Origin: GCA-2746605 sp963710615
GTDB lineage: Bacteria; Bacteroidota; Ignavibacteria; Ignavibacteriales; Melioribacteraceae
NCBI GenBank assembly: GCA_963710615.1
Contig: CAVQBF010000007.1
Location: forward strand, 1-64,000
Length of the DNA stretch: 64,000 nucleotides
Reading direction: 5' to 3'
The notes below the pieces were generated by a model. The model searched no databases. It saw only the letters and a list, made by a program, of their open reading frames with translations, and was not told the DNA's origin. Numbering within the stretch: position 1 is the first letter of the stretch; every line of letters starts with the position of its first letter. Shown in pieces: positions 37,238 to 46,659 of the stretch. A program made the position numbers and the translations under genes.

Positions 37238-40039
37238 ATGAATCAAGCTGACTGGGAAAAAGTTCAAAAATTATTTAATGAAGCAATTGAACTTCAGAAA
37301 GAAGAGCGTCTCCAATATCTTAAAGAACAATGTGGTCAAGATTTATCACTTTACAATGAAGTAATTTCCCTTCTTAGTGCAGACGAAGATATTCACCCAG
37401 TTTTAAATAAAAAGGCCAGCGATTTAATAAACATTGAGGAAAAATTAAATTTTGTAGGTCAGCAAATAGGAAATTACAAAATTGTTGAAGAAATCGCTAC
37501 AGGCGGAATGGGAACCGTATTTTTGGCGGAAAGATGCGATGGATTTTTTGAGCAAAAAGTTGCCCTCAAAATAGTTAAACCCGGATTAAGCACGATCCCA
37601 ATTATTAGAAGATTTCAGCACGAGCGTCAGATACTTGCTAACCTACAGCATCCCAATATCGCCAGACTATTTGATGGCGGAATTACAGAAGACAAAAGAC
37701 CTTTCTTTACAATGGAATACGTAGATGGAATTCCAATTGATGAGTATTGTGACAAAAACAAATTAACTATTAATGAAAGATTAAAATTATTTATAAAGGT
37801 CTGTGAAGCTGTACAATATGCACATAATAATTTAGTTATTCACAGAGATTTAAAACCGAGCAATATATTAATTAAATCCGATGGCACAATAAAGCTTTTA
37901 GACTTTGGCATTTCTAAAGTGTTAAGCGCCGAAAGCGAAAATCAAGATCTGCCTACAATCACACAAGCCGAAATAAATTTGCTGACGCCTGAATATTCTT
38001 CACCCGAGCAAATTAAGAATAGTAATATATCGGTTTCTACTGATGTTTATTCATTAGGATTAATTCTTTATAAACTGCTGAGCGGTAAGTCAGCTCACGA
38101 GTTTAAAGCACGAACATTTAATGAATATGAAAAAGTAGTTTGTGAGCAGACCATCACTAAACCGAGTACAGTATTGCATAAAGAAAAAGTTGGGGAGAAT
38201 GAGTTTTCCGCTGTCGATATTAGCAGATTTAGAAAAACTCAACCTAAAAAATTAAAAAATATACTCAATGGTGATTTAGACAATATCTGCTTGATGGCAT
38301 TAAGAAAAGAACCGGAAAGAAGATATGCTTCTGTCGAAATGCTGGCATATGATATTGAGCGTTACTTAAGCAGTCTTCCAATTCTTGCAAGAAAAGAATC
38401 GATGGCATATACTACTAAAAAGTTTGTGATTAGAAACAAAACAGTTGTAATAACAGCCATCGCTCTATTCTTTATTGTTAACGGGTTAATACTTTTTTAC
38501 ACAATTCAATTAAAAAACGAAAGAGACAGAGCAACAAAAGAAGCCAGAAAATCTGAGCAGGCAGCATCTTTTTTGACAGACCTTTTTCTTGTATCAGACC
38601 CAAATCAATCGAAGGGAGAAACAATAACAGCAAGGGAATTGCTGGATAGAGGAGCATCCAGACTAATGGCTGGTCTTGAAGAAGAGCCAGAGATGAAATC
38701 TCAATTATTAAATACAATCGGAAAGGTATATACGAATCTAGGGCTTTATAATTCAGCAGAGGAAATATTTCTTGAAATAAAAGGAAATAGAAATTTAGAA
38801 GTTGTTGATAAAGAAACTTACACTGAGACCCTAGTCAATTTAGGCAAAACATATGGTTTTAACGGAAAATATGAATTAGCCGGAGATCTTTTGATGAAAG
38901 CTAAAAACGAAGGCGAAAAATACTTGCCTCCGTTTCATCCGCTTCTTGGGGACATTTATAACACAATTGGCGGGCATTATTATCAAACAGCAGTATTCGA
39001 TAGTTCATATGAATTTTATAGAAAAGCTGAGCAGAATTTTTTAATCAATTACGGAAAAGAAAGTCAGCAGCTTGCAACAAACCTGTATAATTTGGGTGTT
39101 CTGGAATTTGATAAGGGAAATCTTCAAACAAGTGATTCACTGTACAGAAAATCATTGGAAATGTACCTGAATATAAATGGAGAACTGGATGCACAAACAG
39201 CAACAGCCCAAAATGAACTAGCGAGTGTCTTAAGGCATAGTGGAAAATTCGATGAAGCGGAAAAACTTTATTTAAAGGCTTTAGAAACAAGAATTAAGAT
39301 TTTTGGAAACGAGCATCCTGATGTCGCACACACGCTTAACCATATTTCACGGTTATATTACAATCAAGAACAATTTGAAAAAGCGGAACCATATGTGAGA
39401 CAGTCTTTAGAAATAAGAGAAAAACTGTATGACGCTACTCATCCTGAAGTTTCTGCAAGCAAAAGCAGTTTAGCGGGTACGCTGATGGGACTAAAACAAT
39501 ATGAAGAAGCAGAAAAATTATACGAATCTGCCTACAATGCTTCAATGAAAAAATTTGGCGAAAGTCATCCTTACACTCCGGCAATACTTGGAAATTTAGC
39601 AACGGCTCTGATGGAACAAGAAAAATATAGAGAGGCAGAAGAGGCAATGTTAAATGCATTAAGAATGTTAGATAAACTTAATTCATATAGACCATCATAC
39701 AGATCTAGTAGAATTTTGTCGCTTGCCGACCTATATAACAGAACAAATAGATTTTCTAAGGCAGAAGAATTGCTTAGAAATGAATTAAGGCTACTAAAAA
39801 GTAATGAAAATGATGAGGATTGGTTAATAGGACTTACTGAAAGCGAACTAGGCTACAGTTTATTTAAGCAGTCAAAAAATATAGAAGCAGAAGGGTTGTT
39901 AGTGAACGGATATAACACAATAAAAAAATATAAAGGTGAAAAAAGCTATATCTCAAAAAAGGCATTAAAAAAAATCATAGACTTTTATAAATCAAAAGGA
40001 AGAGAAGATAAAGTCTTAGAATACGAAACCAATTATTAA
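37238..40039 (+). CDS. Transmembrane Ser/Thr protein kinase with C-terminal TPR array
   Basis: The 933-residue protein has an N-terminal helical region (1-70), a Hanks-type kinase domain (about 77-375) with glycine loop IATGGMGTVFLAE, the VALKIVK lysine, HRDLKPSN and LDFGISK, then a single membrane helix (about 405-427). A long TPR array follows (about 470-930; repeats such as YNLGVLEFDKGNLQTSDSLY and DEAEKLYLKALETRI). The kinase faces the cytoplasm and the TPR part the periplasm. It is cotranscribed with the ECF sigma gene. A paralogue is at 61.4-63.95 kb. Substrates are unknown. Confidence 0.94.
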   Translation: MNQADWEKVQKLFNEAIELQKEERLQYLKEQCGQDLSLYNEVISLLSADEDIHPVLNKKASDLINIEEKLNFVGQQIGNYKIVEEIATGGMGTVFLAERCDGFFEQKVALKIVKPGLSTIPIIRRFQHERQILANLQHPNIARLFDGGITEDKRPFFTMEYVDGIPIDEYCDKNKLTINERLKLFIKVCEAVQYAHNNLVIHRDLKPSNILIKSDGTIKLLDFGISKVLSAESENQDLPTITQAEINLLTPEYSSPEQIKNSNISVSTDVYSLGLILYKLLSGKSAHEFKARTFNEYEKVVCEQTITKPSTVLHKEKVGENEFSAVDISRFRKTQPKKLKNILNGDLDNICLMALRKEPERRYASVEMLAYDIERYLSSLPILARKESMAYTTKKFVIRNKTVVITAIALFFIVNGLILFYTIQLKNERDRATKEARKSEQAASFLTDLFLVSDPNQSKGETITARELLDRGASRLMAGLEEEPEMKSQLLNTIGKVYTNLGLYNSAEEIFLEIKGNRNLEVVDKETYTETLVNLGKTYGFNGKYELAGDLLMKAKNEGEKYLPPFHPLLGDIYNTIGGHYYQTAVFDSSYEFYRKAEQNFLINYGKESQQLATNLYNLGVLEFDKGNLQTSDSLYRKSLEMYLNINGELDAQTATAQNELASVLRHSGKFDEAEKLYLKALETRIKIFGNEHPDVAHTLNHISRLYYNQEQFEKAEPYVRQSLEIREKLYDATHPEVSASKSSLAGTLMGLKQYEEAEKLYESAYNASMKKFGESHPYTPAILGNLATALMEQEKYREAEEAMLNALRMLDKLNSYRPSYRSSRILSLADLYNRTNRFSKAEELLRNELRLLKSNENDEDWLIGLTESELGYSLFKQSKNIEAEGLLVNGYNTIKKYKGEKSYISKKALKKIIDFYKSKGREDKVLEYETNY

Positions 40040-40104
40040 ACAAATTCTTAGAAACACCGCTTAAAAAATCTTGCTACATAAATCTAAAAAGATTATATTG
40101 CATG

Positions 40105-40116
40105 TACGTAAACGTA
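40105..40116. promoter_or_regulatory. Palindrome TACGTAAACGTA upstream of the tandem-MerR gene
   Basis: A perfect inverted repeat, TACGT-AA-ACGTA, lies 32 bases before the regulator's ATG. Half of it recurs as GTAAACGTTA at 40131-40140, 23 bases on. This spacing and placement suit an autoregulatory operator, which is an inference. Confidence 0.45.
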
Positions 40117-40147
40117 TAGGTTGGTAAATAGTAAACGTTAAGGTACA

Positions 40148-40864
40148 ATGAATAACATTTTTTTAAGAAAAGATTTTCTCAAAGAAACTTCAATAACAGA
40201 AAAAAACCTGCATGAGTTTGAAGCAAATGGACTTATTAAACCAGCAGGTATAACCGAAGACAAGACAGCTTTCTACACTAAGAGCTCAGTTGAACAAATT
40301 GCCATGTTAAAATCTTTAATGGATTTGGGCTATGGCATACCTGAAATTCAAAAGATCGTTAAAAAGATTGGACTACCAAACAACTCCAAAATTCAGCAAG
40401 AAGAAAAAAGCATGGATCAATATATAACAATTAGCAGTCTTGCCGAACAAGTTGGAATTAGTCCTAGGACAATTAAACACTGGGAAGAAAAGGGAATTAT
40501 CGAGTCAGAAATGAGAAGTGCAGGCGGATTTAGGCTATATTCACAAATTTATGTTTTTATGTGTAAGCTCGTTAAAGATCTTCAAAATTTTAATTACTCT
40601 CTGGAAGAAATAAAAACAATTTCGGATTACTTTAGAGAATTCCTTCTTATCAGCAGCGACTTAAATCATTATTCACCAAAAGAGGCTGAGGTACGGCTTG
40701 ATGCAATGAGCAGTGCAATTATTCAGCTATACTCTAAAATGAATTTACTTAAAGAAGGAATTGCAAGGTGGGAAGGATTGTTAAAAACCAAGCAAAAGGA
40801 AATTCACTCCCTGAAGGTAAAAAACGCTAAACGAAAACCTGCAAAAGTAAAAAAAGGGGAGTAA
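40148..40864 (+). CDS. MerR-family regulator with two HTH domains
   Basis: The 238-residue protein has two MerR-type winged-helix modules. The first is degenerate (about 1-75: FLKETSITEKNLHEFEANGLI...YTKSSVEQIAMLKSLMDLGYGIPEI). The second is canonical (about 92-160: ISSLAEQVGISPRTIKHWEEKGII...GGFRLYSQ). A helical C-terminal half ends in a very basic tail (KVKNAKRKPAKVKKGE). The effector is unknown. Its stop abuts the GTG start of the following alpha/beta hydrolase gene, so the pair is translationally coupled. Confidence 0.88.
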   Translation: MNNIFLRKDFLKETSITEKNLHEFEANGLIKPAGITEDKTAFYTKSSVEQIAMLKSLMDLGYGIPEIQKIVKKIGLPNNSKIQQEEKSMDQYITISSLAEQVGISPRTIKHWEEKGIIESEMRSAGGFRLYSQIYVFMCKLVKDLQNFNYSLEEIKTISDYFREFLLISSDLNHYSPKEAEVRLDAMSSAIIQLYSKMNLLKEGIARWEGLLKTKQKEIHSLKVKNAKRKPAKVKKGE

Positions 40865-42037
40865 GTGGATTACTTGGATCAAAATAATTATCTAAAAAAC
40901 TTATTTGATATCAATGCACAGAAGATAGATCTGAATGAACTCAAATCTGTAATGTATAACCAGGAGTTTAGCTCATGCTTAGATTCAGAATACAGTTTAA
41001 ACTTCCCTAATAATGGTGAAGAATCGGAACTAGAGAGAGAGTTCTTCTCAAATACTGAGGATAATAGTTTTGATGAAAACAATAATTTCAAATATATAGT
41101 TGTCAAGGATAACTCAGGCAAAAGAGCTAAAGATGTAATCTTTTTATTTCATGGATTAAACGAAAGGCGTTGGGAAAAATATCTTCCTTGGGCAACCATG
41201 CTGCATAAGTTAACCGGAAAGGCAGTAATTCTTTTTCCTATTGCATTTCATATGAATAGGGCCCCCAATTCTTGGAGCAATCCCCGATTAATGAAAAGAA
41301 TGTCTGAGCTCAGAATTAACAAGTATAAAGGAATTAAGAATTCTACATTTGCAAATGCTGCTTTAAGCTCAAGATTACACACAAAACCCTCTAGATTTTT
41401 TACATCCGGTTTTCAAACATTTTCTGATGTTATGAAACTTGTTACTGAAATTAGAGCGGGAGATAATAAATTTATTTATGACGATTCGTCAATTGACTTT
41501 TTCGGTTACTCAATTGGCGCCTTATTAGCTGAAGTTTTACTTATGGCAAACCCTAATAATGCTTTTGATAAATCAAGGCTCTTTATTTTTTGCGGCGGAC
41601 CAACATTTGATATAATGTTTCCGGTAGCAAAAGCAATTTTAGATAGTGAAGCTTATGATTCTATGGGTAAATTTTTCAAACTTTTTGATGATTATTTGAA
41701 TCATGGAAAAATTGAGAGGTCTGCATTGCCGGAAATTAAATACTTTAAAAGTCTACTTTCTCAATACGGATTAAGAAATATAAGGGAAGAGAGACTGATT
41801 GAACTGAAGGATAACATTTTTGCCGTGTCTCTAATAAAAGACAAAGTGGTTCCGCCTGAATCTGTTATAAATACACTAAACGGCACTGATAAAAAAATTC
41901 CTATAAGAACAATGATCACTGACTTCCCATACAAATATTCACACGAAACGCCCTTTCCTGCTGACAAAAACCAAAGAGAGATAGTAAACGTAAATTTTGA
42001 AAATATTTTTGATTTGGCGTCTTCATATTTAAGTTAA
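40865..42037 (+). CDS. DUF6051-like alpha/beta-hydrolase-fold protein
   Basis: The 390-residue protein has an alpha/beta-hydrolase core: FLFHGLNERRWEKYLPWATML (oxyanion region), VILFPIAFHMNRAPNSWSNPR and a nucleophile elbow GYSIGA. A late VSLIKDKVVPPE acid region and an SHETPF His follow. It resembles the Bacteroidota DUF6051 family, whose substrate is not known. It starts with GTG right after the stop of the MerR gene, with GGGGAG as ribosome site. Coupled expression suggests the regulator senses or controls this enzyme's substrate. Confidence 0.78.
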   Translation: MDYLDQNNYLKNLFDINAQKIDLNELKSVMYNQEFSSCLDSEYSLNFPNNGEESELEREFFSNTEDNSFDENNNFKYIVVKDNSGKRAKDVIFLFHGLNERRWEKYLPWATMLHKLTGKAVILFPIAFHMNRAPNSWSNPRLMKRMSELRINKYKGIKNSTFANAALSSRLHTKPSRFFTSGFQTFSDVMKLVTEIRAGDNKFIYDDSSIDFFGYSIGALLAEVLLMANPNNAFDKSRLFIFCGGPTFDIMFPVAKAILDSEAYDSMGKFFKLFDDYLNHGKIERSALPEIKYFKSLLSQYGLRNIREERLIELKDNIFAVSLIKDKVVPPESVINTLNGTDKKIPIRTMITDFPYKYSHETPFPADKNQREIVNVNFENIFDLASSYLS

Positions 42038-42070
42038 TTTAATACCACGCGAGCAGTGCAAAAATAAAGT

Positions 42071-42088
42071 ACCGCATATATATGCGGT
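42071..42088. repeat. 18-bp perfect palindrome
   Basis: ACCGCATATATATGCGGT is self-complementary over its full length and lies 33 bases after the hydrolase stop. It may be a bidirectional hairpin, but no T tract follows. Confidence 0.5.
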
Positions 42089-42178
42089 TGAACTTATCTA
42101 TTTACAATCGTAAATTAAAATTGAAGTTAAGATACACCTTTCTTCATTTAATTAATTGGTTAGTTAGTTAATATTGCG

Positions 42179-42198
42179 GTGGAGCTAATCCCTCCACC
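42179..42198. repeat. Hairpin GGTGGAG...CTCCACC beside a pyrimidine-rich tract
   Basis: A 7-bp inverted repeat is followed by a CCTCC-rich tract and a CTTTT/AAAAG pair, just downstream of the exonuclease III stop. It may serve as the minus-strand transcript end. Confidence 0.4.
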
Positions 42199-42219
42199 TC
42201 CTCCTTTTCAAAAGGGAAT

Positions 42220-42995
42220 CTAAACTTGAATCTTTATTCCAACCGGACAGTGGTCAGAGCCCATTACATCAGGCATTGTAAAAGCATCAATAATATTTTT
42301 CTTTAAGTTTTCACTAATAAAAAAGTAGTCAATTCTCCAGCCTACATTTCTGTCTCTTGCTCTGGAAATCATATCCCACCAAGTATAAATTTCTGGCTTA
42401 TCATTAAACATTCTCAAAGTATCAATAAATCCCTCTGCAAAAAATCTGTCCATCCATTCACGCTCTTCCGGTAAAAATCCGGAAATCTTCGAATTTTCTT
42501 TAGGTCTAGCCAAGTCAATTTCTTTGTGAGCTGTATTTACATCTCCGCAAATAATTATCTTCTTTACCTTTCTTTAATAAGCTCTACGGCATATTTTTGA
42601 AAAGCTTCATAAAAATCCATTTTATATTTTAGTCTTTCTGCCCTTGCCTTTCCATTTGGATAGTAAATATTAAATAAAACAAACTCTTTATACTCTGCAA
42701 TTACAAATCGTCCCTCTTTATCAAACTCCTCAACACCAATACCATGCTTTACATTAATTGGCTTTTCTTTTGTATAGATTACTGTTCCGCTATATCCCTT
42801 TTTATATGCTTGAGAGAAATATGAATGATAACCATCAACATTTATTAGTGAATCATCAAGCTGTTCTTCCCATGCCTTGGTTTCCTGCAGACAAAGTATA
42901 TCAGGGTTTTCTCCTTTGAACCAGTCCAAAAATCCTTTTTTAGCTATTGCACGTATACCATTAACATTCCATGATAACATTTTAAGTGTTTTCAT
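42220..42995 (-). pseudogene. Exonuclease III (AP endonuclease), split by a one-base deletion
   Basis: It is an EEP-superfamily base-excision-repair enzyme that cuts at abasic sites. The N-terminal half shows LSWNVNGIRAIAKKGF, LCLQETKAWEEQLD and YSGTVIYTK. The C-terminal half shows ICGDVNTAHKEIDLARP, the GFLPEERE loop, RIDYFFIS and MGSDHCPVGI with the catalytic His. The frame breaks at about 42568 after ELIKER. Restoring one base in a GAAAG stretch gives 258 residues, the family norm. I read it as an assembly indel in a functional gene. Confidence 0.92.
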
Positions 42996-43092
42996 TTAAT
43001 TCCTTTCTCAAAATACTCTGATTGATTTATTTGCTAAGATATAAAATTATTTTTGGATTTTTGCCCTATTTGAAAATAATTTTATTCGACAG

Positions 43093-43123
43093 CACAAGAT
43101 TTTAACAATTCTGTCGTCATAAT
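43093..43123 (+). promoter_or_regulatory. ECF promoter motif, copy 1 (sigma gene)
   Basis: CACAAG (43093-43098), 16 bases, then CGTCATAAT (43115-43123) lies 30 bases before the sigma-factor ATG. It is the first of five copies with identical spacing in 5.1 kb. Confidence 0.75.
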
Positions 43124-43152
43124 AGTAAATTGCAATTGAATCATTTGGAAAT

Positions 43153-43719
43153 ATGTTTTTGGCCGAACAGATAACTGATAATAGAATTGAATTTAGAACC
43201 TTAGTTGAAAGCCTACAGGAAAAGGTAAGGAATACCTGTTTCCGATATGTGAATAACGTTGATGATGCAGATGATATTGCCCAAGAAGTTTTTGTTCAGG
43301 TATTTGAATCGATAAGTCACTTTCGTGAGGAATCACAGATTTCTACATGGGTTTATAGAATTGCTGTTAATAAATCATTAGATTTTTTAAGAAAGAAAAA
43401 AAGAAAGAAAAGATTTGGTCAATTGACAAGTTTGTTCCGGTCTACAGAAGAAGGGGAAGAAATTATCGAAATTCCAAGTTATGGAAATCCTGAACAAGAA
43501 TTAGAAGATATTGAAAGAAAGAAAATCCTTGATTGGGCATTATCAAAGCTGCCGGATAATCAAAAAACAGCAATAATATTGAGTAAATATGAAGGATTTA
43601 GCAATAAAGAAATTACAGAAATTATGAATATGTCACTATCTGCAGTTGAAGCTTTGATGCATAGAGCAAAGAAAAATCTACAAAAAGAATTAAAAGATTA
43701 TTTTGAAAAACATTTATAA
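43153..43719 (+). CDS. ECF RNA polymerase sigma factor (RpoE-like)
   Basis: The 188-residue sigma factor has region 2 (FRYVNNVDDADDIAQEVFVQVFESISHFREE, ISTWVYRIAVNKSLDFLRKKKRKKR) and region 4 (LPDNQKTAIILSKYEGFSNKEITEIMNMSLSAVEALMHRAKKNL). It is followed by a small one-helix membrane protein likely to be its anti-sigma factor. The same promoter motif precedes this gene and four downstream genes, so the sigma probably drives its own transcription. Confidence 0.94.
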   Translation: MFLAEQITDNRIEFRTLVESLQEKVRNTCFRYVNNVDDADDIAQEVFVQVFESISHFREESQISTWVYRIAVNKSLDFLRKKKRKKRFGQLTSLFRSTEEGEEIIEIPSYGNPEQELEDIERKKILDWALSKLPDNQKTAIILSKYEGFSNKEITEIMNMSLSAVEALMHRAKKNLQKELKDYFEKHL

Positions 43720-43722
43720 AAG

Positions 43723-43753
43723 CACAAGTTTTTTAGAAAACAAACGTCTCAAT
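43723..43753 (+). promoter_or_regulatory. ECF promoter motif, copy 2 (anti-sigma gene)
   Basis: CACAAG (43723-43728), 16 bases, then CGTCTCAAT (43745-43753). It lies in the gap between the sigma stop and the next gene, whose ATG is 15 bases further on. Confidence 0.65.
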
Positions 43754-43767
43754 TATTGGGAGTTAAA

Positions 43768-44094
43768 ATGAATAAACAAGAAAAAATACAGAACGAAATT
43801 GATAAGACCTTGGGAATGTTTGAAAAGAAGGAGCCATTACCGCACAATCCTTATTTTTATACTCGCATTCAGCAAAGACTGAGTGAGAAAACTAAAAAGG
43901 AATTTTCAATTTTTAGCGTATTAAAACCTGCCTTGTTTACAGCCTTAATAGCACTGAATTTAACAACTGCTTTTTGGTACACAAGTTCTGATAGTTCTGT
44001 TATTAGCATAGAAACGGATTTAGAATTAGTTGATATATTAAAGAGTGATTTAAATTTAGAAAGTGATCAAACACAAAGTTTAATATTTGAATAG
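43768..44094 (+). CDS. Putative anti-sigma factor, single membrane helix
   Basis: The protein is about 108 residues. It has a cytoplasmic N-terminal half (GMFEKKEPLPHNPYFYTRIQQRLSEK) of the type seen after ECF sigma genes, one membrane helix (PALFTALIALNLTTAFWYT) and a short acidic periplasmic tail. I choose ATG 43768 because GGGAG lies six bases before it. An upstream in-frame TTG (43756) overlaps that site. Anti-sigma function is inferred from position and topology, since no zinc-finger motif is seen. Confidence 0.7.
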   Translation: MNKQEKIQNEIDKTLGMFEKKEPLPHNPYFYTRIQQRLSEKTKKEFSIFSVLKPALFTALIALNLTTAFWYTSSDSSVISIETDLELVDILKSDLNLESDQTQSLIFE

Positions 44095-44102
44095 GTAGCA
44101 AA

Positions 44103-44633
44103 ATGGACATTTTCAAACAAAACAAGATTTTGACAGTTACAATAATCATTTTGGTTATTCTCAATTTAGCAACTTTGTCCTTGCTCTGGTTAGGCAAACC
44201 AAAGCATGATATTATACGAGGACCAGAAAACAGGGGAAATGAAAAAGTTAGAATTCAAGAAATGTTAAATAAAGAATTGGGATTTTCTGATGAGCAAGTA
44301 CAGAGATTTATAGCACTGCGTGAAGAACATAAGGAAAAAACAGCTAAGTTGAGCAATGATTTAATGGGAGTAAAGAAAGAAATGTTTGAACAAGCCATGT
44401 ATGGTGATAACGTTGTTCTTTCCGACTCACTACTAAATCTTTCATTAAAAATACAAGGGCAGCTCGAGAAAGTCACATTCCAACATTTTTTACAACTAAA
44501 ACAAATTTGTACACCAAAACAACGAGAAAAATTATTTAAATTAATGCATCGTTTATTAGGACCGCCGGAGCGTGAAGGAATGGGTGGTCCCCCTCCACCA
44601 CCAAAAGATAAACAAACACCTGCAAGAGGCTAG
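44103..44633 (+). CDS. Membrane-anchored Spy/CpxP-like periplasmic sensor (Metal_resist family)
   Basis: The 176-residue protein has one N-terminal membrane helix (about 10-30) and a long helical periplasmic domain (LGFSDEQVQRFIALREEHKEKTAKL...QHFLQLKQICTPKQREKLFKLMHRLL) like ZraP/Spy/CpxP-type proteins. It ends in a Gly/Pro-rich tail (GGPPPPPKDK). Relatives bind metals or chaperone envelope proteins. It follows the anti-sigma gene by eight bases, so a sensing role in that pathway is inferred. Confidence 0.8.
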   Translation: MDIFKQNKILTVTIIILVILNLATLSLLWLGKPKHDIIRGPENRGNEKVRIQEMLNKELGFSDEQVQRFIALREEHKEKTAKLSNDLMGVKKEMFEQAMYGDNVVLSDSLLNLSLKIQGQLEKVTFQHFLQLKQICTPKQREKLFKLMHRLLGPPEREGMGGPPPPPKDKQTPARG

Positions 44634-44800
44634 ATAATAATTGAACTATGGTGATTTTTTATTTGTGAGGTTAAAGGGAGTTTTAATAAAGTTTCTTTTA
44701 TTATCATTTTCCTAAAAACAATAAATAACTTTTCGCATTGTTCAACTCACCAAAATTAAATAAGTTTATTTCTCATATCAGAAAAGATTTTGGAGTTTGA

Positions 44801-46033
44801 ATGCGAATGGTAGCTTTCTTTTTAATTCTCTCAGTGTTCATTTTTGTTAATCACTCACAGGCATGTACAACAGCTATTGTGTCCGGAAAGTTCACAAAGA
44901 ATGGACGTCCATTAATTTTTAAACATCGAGATACGGGACAGCTGCAAAATAGCATTATGTTTTTTAATGATGGCAAATATAAATATATGGGTGTAGTGAA
45001 TTCTATTGATACATTAGGGGGTGAAGTATGGATGGGTACGAACTCTGCCGGATTTTGCATTATGAACTCTGCATCATATAATCTTAAGCTTGATGAAGAT
45101 ACAACTAGCATTAAAGATAGAGAAGGAATAATAATAAAACAGGCGCTTCGGGAATGTGAGACATTGAAGGATTTTGAAAAGTTGATAAATAATCTACCCA
45201 AACCTTTAGGTGTTGAAGCAAACTTTGGTGTAATAGATGCATTTGGAGGTGCTGCTTATTATGAAACAGATAATTGGGGATTTACGAAAATTGATGTTAA
45301 TGATCCTAAAATTGCACCGTTTGGTTATGTAATTAGAACAAATTATTCCTTTACCGGCACAAGAGATGATGGTTACGGTTATATTAGATATTTAACTGCA
45401 GAAGAGTTGTTTTATAATGCAGAAGCAACTAAAAGCATTGATCACAAATTTTTCTTAAAAGATATAAGCAGAAGTTTAAAGCACTCATTGCTGAATAAAG
45501 ATTGGGCAAATGATTATCCAAAAGACTCAAAGAATCCCTTCTATATTATTGCACAAGATTATATTCCTAGATATTCATCTGCATCATCTTATTTATGTGA
45601 AGGTGTAAAAGAAGGTGAACCTGTTGAGCTGACAACGATGTGGACAATTTTAGGATATCAATTTTGTTCGGTTGCAATTCCAACTTGGGTTTCTGCTGGT
45701 CCAGAACTTCCGAAACTAGTAATTTCAAATGATAAAAATATTTCACCTATATGTAATGCAGCATTAAAATTGAAAGAAAAAGTTTTTCCTATAAAGCGAG
45801 GCAACGGCGATTCCTATATGAACTTATCTTCTATATTTAACAATGATGAAAGCGGTATTTATCAAAAATTAAGAATAATTGAAGATGAGATATTTTACCA
45901 GACAGAATTAAAGTTAACCAGCTGGAGGCAAGAAGGTATTTCGAAAACAGAAGTTCTTAAATATTATAGCTGGTTGGATAAATATATTTCGAAAAAGTAT
46001 AAAGAAGAATTTGGTTATTCTCTATTGGAATAA
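44801..46033 (+). CDS. Secreted Ntn-type hydrolase (C45/choloylglycine-hydrolase-like)
   Basis: The 410-residue protein has a signal peptide whose predicted cleavage (HSQA|CTTAIV) directly exposes an N-terminal Cys, the nucleophile in Ntn hydrolases of the C45 and choloylglycine-hydrolase families. The following GRPLIFKHRDTG segment (Arg/Asp near the site), GTNSAGFCIMNSASYN and GVIDAFGGAAYYE match the family core. Acyl-amide hydrolysis or acyl transfer in the periplasm is inferred, with substrate unknown. A good TTTGGAG site precedes the ATG. Only a poor match to the local ECF promoter lies upstream. Confidence 0.78.
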   Translation: MRMVAFFLILSVFIFVNHSQACTTAIVSGKFTKNGRPLIFKHRDTGQLQNSIMFFNDGKYKYMGVVNSIDTLGGEVWMGTNSAGFCIMNSASYNLKLDEDTTSIKDREGIIIKQALRECETLKDFEKLINNLPKPLGVEANFGVIDAFGGAAYYETDNWGFTKIDVNDPKIAPFGYVIRTNYSFTGTRDDGYGYIRYLTAEELFYNAEATKSIDHKFFLKDISRSLKHSLLNKDWANDYPKDSKNPFYIIAQDYIPRYSSASSYLCEGVKEGEPVELTTMWTILGYQFCSVAIPTWVSAGPELPKLVISNDKNISPICNAALKLKEKVFPIKRGNGDSYMNLSSIFNNDESGIYQKLRIIEDEIFYQTELKLTSWRQEGISKTEVLKYYSWLDKYISKKYKEEFGYSLLE

Positions 46034-46137
46034 TTTTAACTTTTTAGATCAACAAGCACTGAGCCTGTCATCTGATTTCACCTAGGTAATAATTTAACTT
46101 CCACCTAATCTTTATTAATTTATTTAAAACTTCACAC

Positions 46138-46168
46138 CGCAAGTTATTCTCCAACTTAACGTCATAAG
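46138..46168 (+). promoter_or_regulatory. ECF promoter motif, copy 3 (Spy-like gene)
   Basis: CGCAAG (46138-46143), 16 bases, then CGTCATAAG (46160-46168), 36 bases before the chosen ATG. Confidence 0.7.
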
Positions 46169-46204
46169 TAGTAGAAGACTTAATTAATTAAAATGGAGAA
46201 AGAA

Positions 46205-46618
46205 ATGAACACAATAAAAAGATTCATATTAAGTATCGCTTTACTAATTGCGGCAATGTTTTTTCTAACTAGCAGTCTTTCAGCACAACAAAGACAAGGC
46301 AAAGGTGCTCCTCCAATTCCAGATGAAGCTCAAATCAACAAAATGGTTGAAGATTTGTCGGGTGAACTATCATTAAGTGATGGACAAAAGACAGAAATTC
46401 TTGAATTATTCCAAGATCACTTTGCAGAAGTAAAATCTTCAATGAGTAGTGGGCAGAGATTGAGCAGAGAAGAAATGGAAAGTTTAAAAGAAGAATTTGA
46501 AGATGAGGTAAAAAGTTTATTAAATGATAATCAACAAGATTTATTTGATGATTATATTAAAAACAACAAGCCTCAACAAGGAAAAGGCAGAAAAAGACAA
46601 CAAAATAGAAGAAAATAA
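46205..46618 (+). CDS. Small secreted Spy-like helical protein
   Basis: The protein is about 137 residues, with a signal peptide (IALLIAAMFFLTSSLSAQ) and a helical domain containing LSGELSLSDGQKTEILELFQDHF and SLLNDNQQDLFDDYIKNN. These are the repeated LSxxQ-type helices of Spy/LTXXQ envelope chaperones. It ends in a basic Gln/Lys/Arg-rich tail. ATG 46205 is preferred because GGAG lies six bases before it; an ATG at 46193 overlaps that site. An envelope-stress role is inferred from the family and from the ECF promoter. Confidence 0.78.
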   Translation: MNTIKRFILSIALLIAAMFFLTSSLSAQQRQGKGAPPIPDEAQINKMVEDLSGELSLSDGQKTEILELFQDHFAEVKSSMSSGQRLSREEMESLKEEFEDEVKSLLNDNQQDLFDDYIKNNKPQQGKGRKRQQNRRK

Positions 46619-46659
46619 TATATCTCTGGATTAAAGGGTATTTGGGAGACCCTATTGAT

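Noticed and set aside
44724..44754. A sixth ECF promoter upstream of the Ntn hydrolase gene
   Set aside because: The spacing of 16 can be matched (AATAAC...CTCACC), but neither box agrees well with the other five copies, so I left it out.
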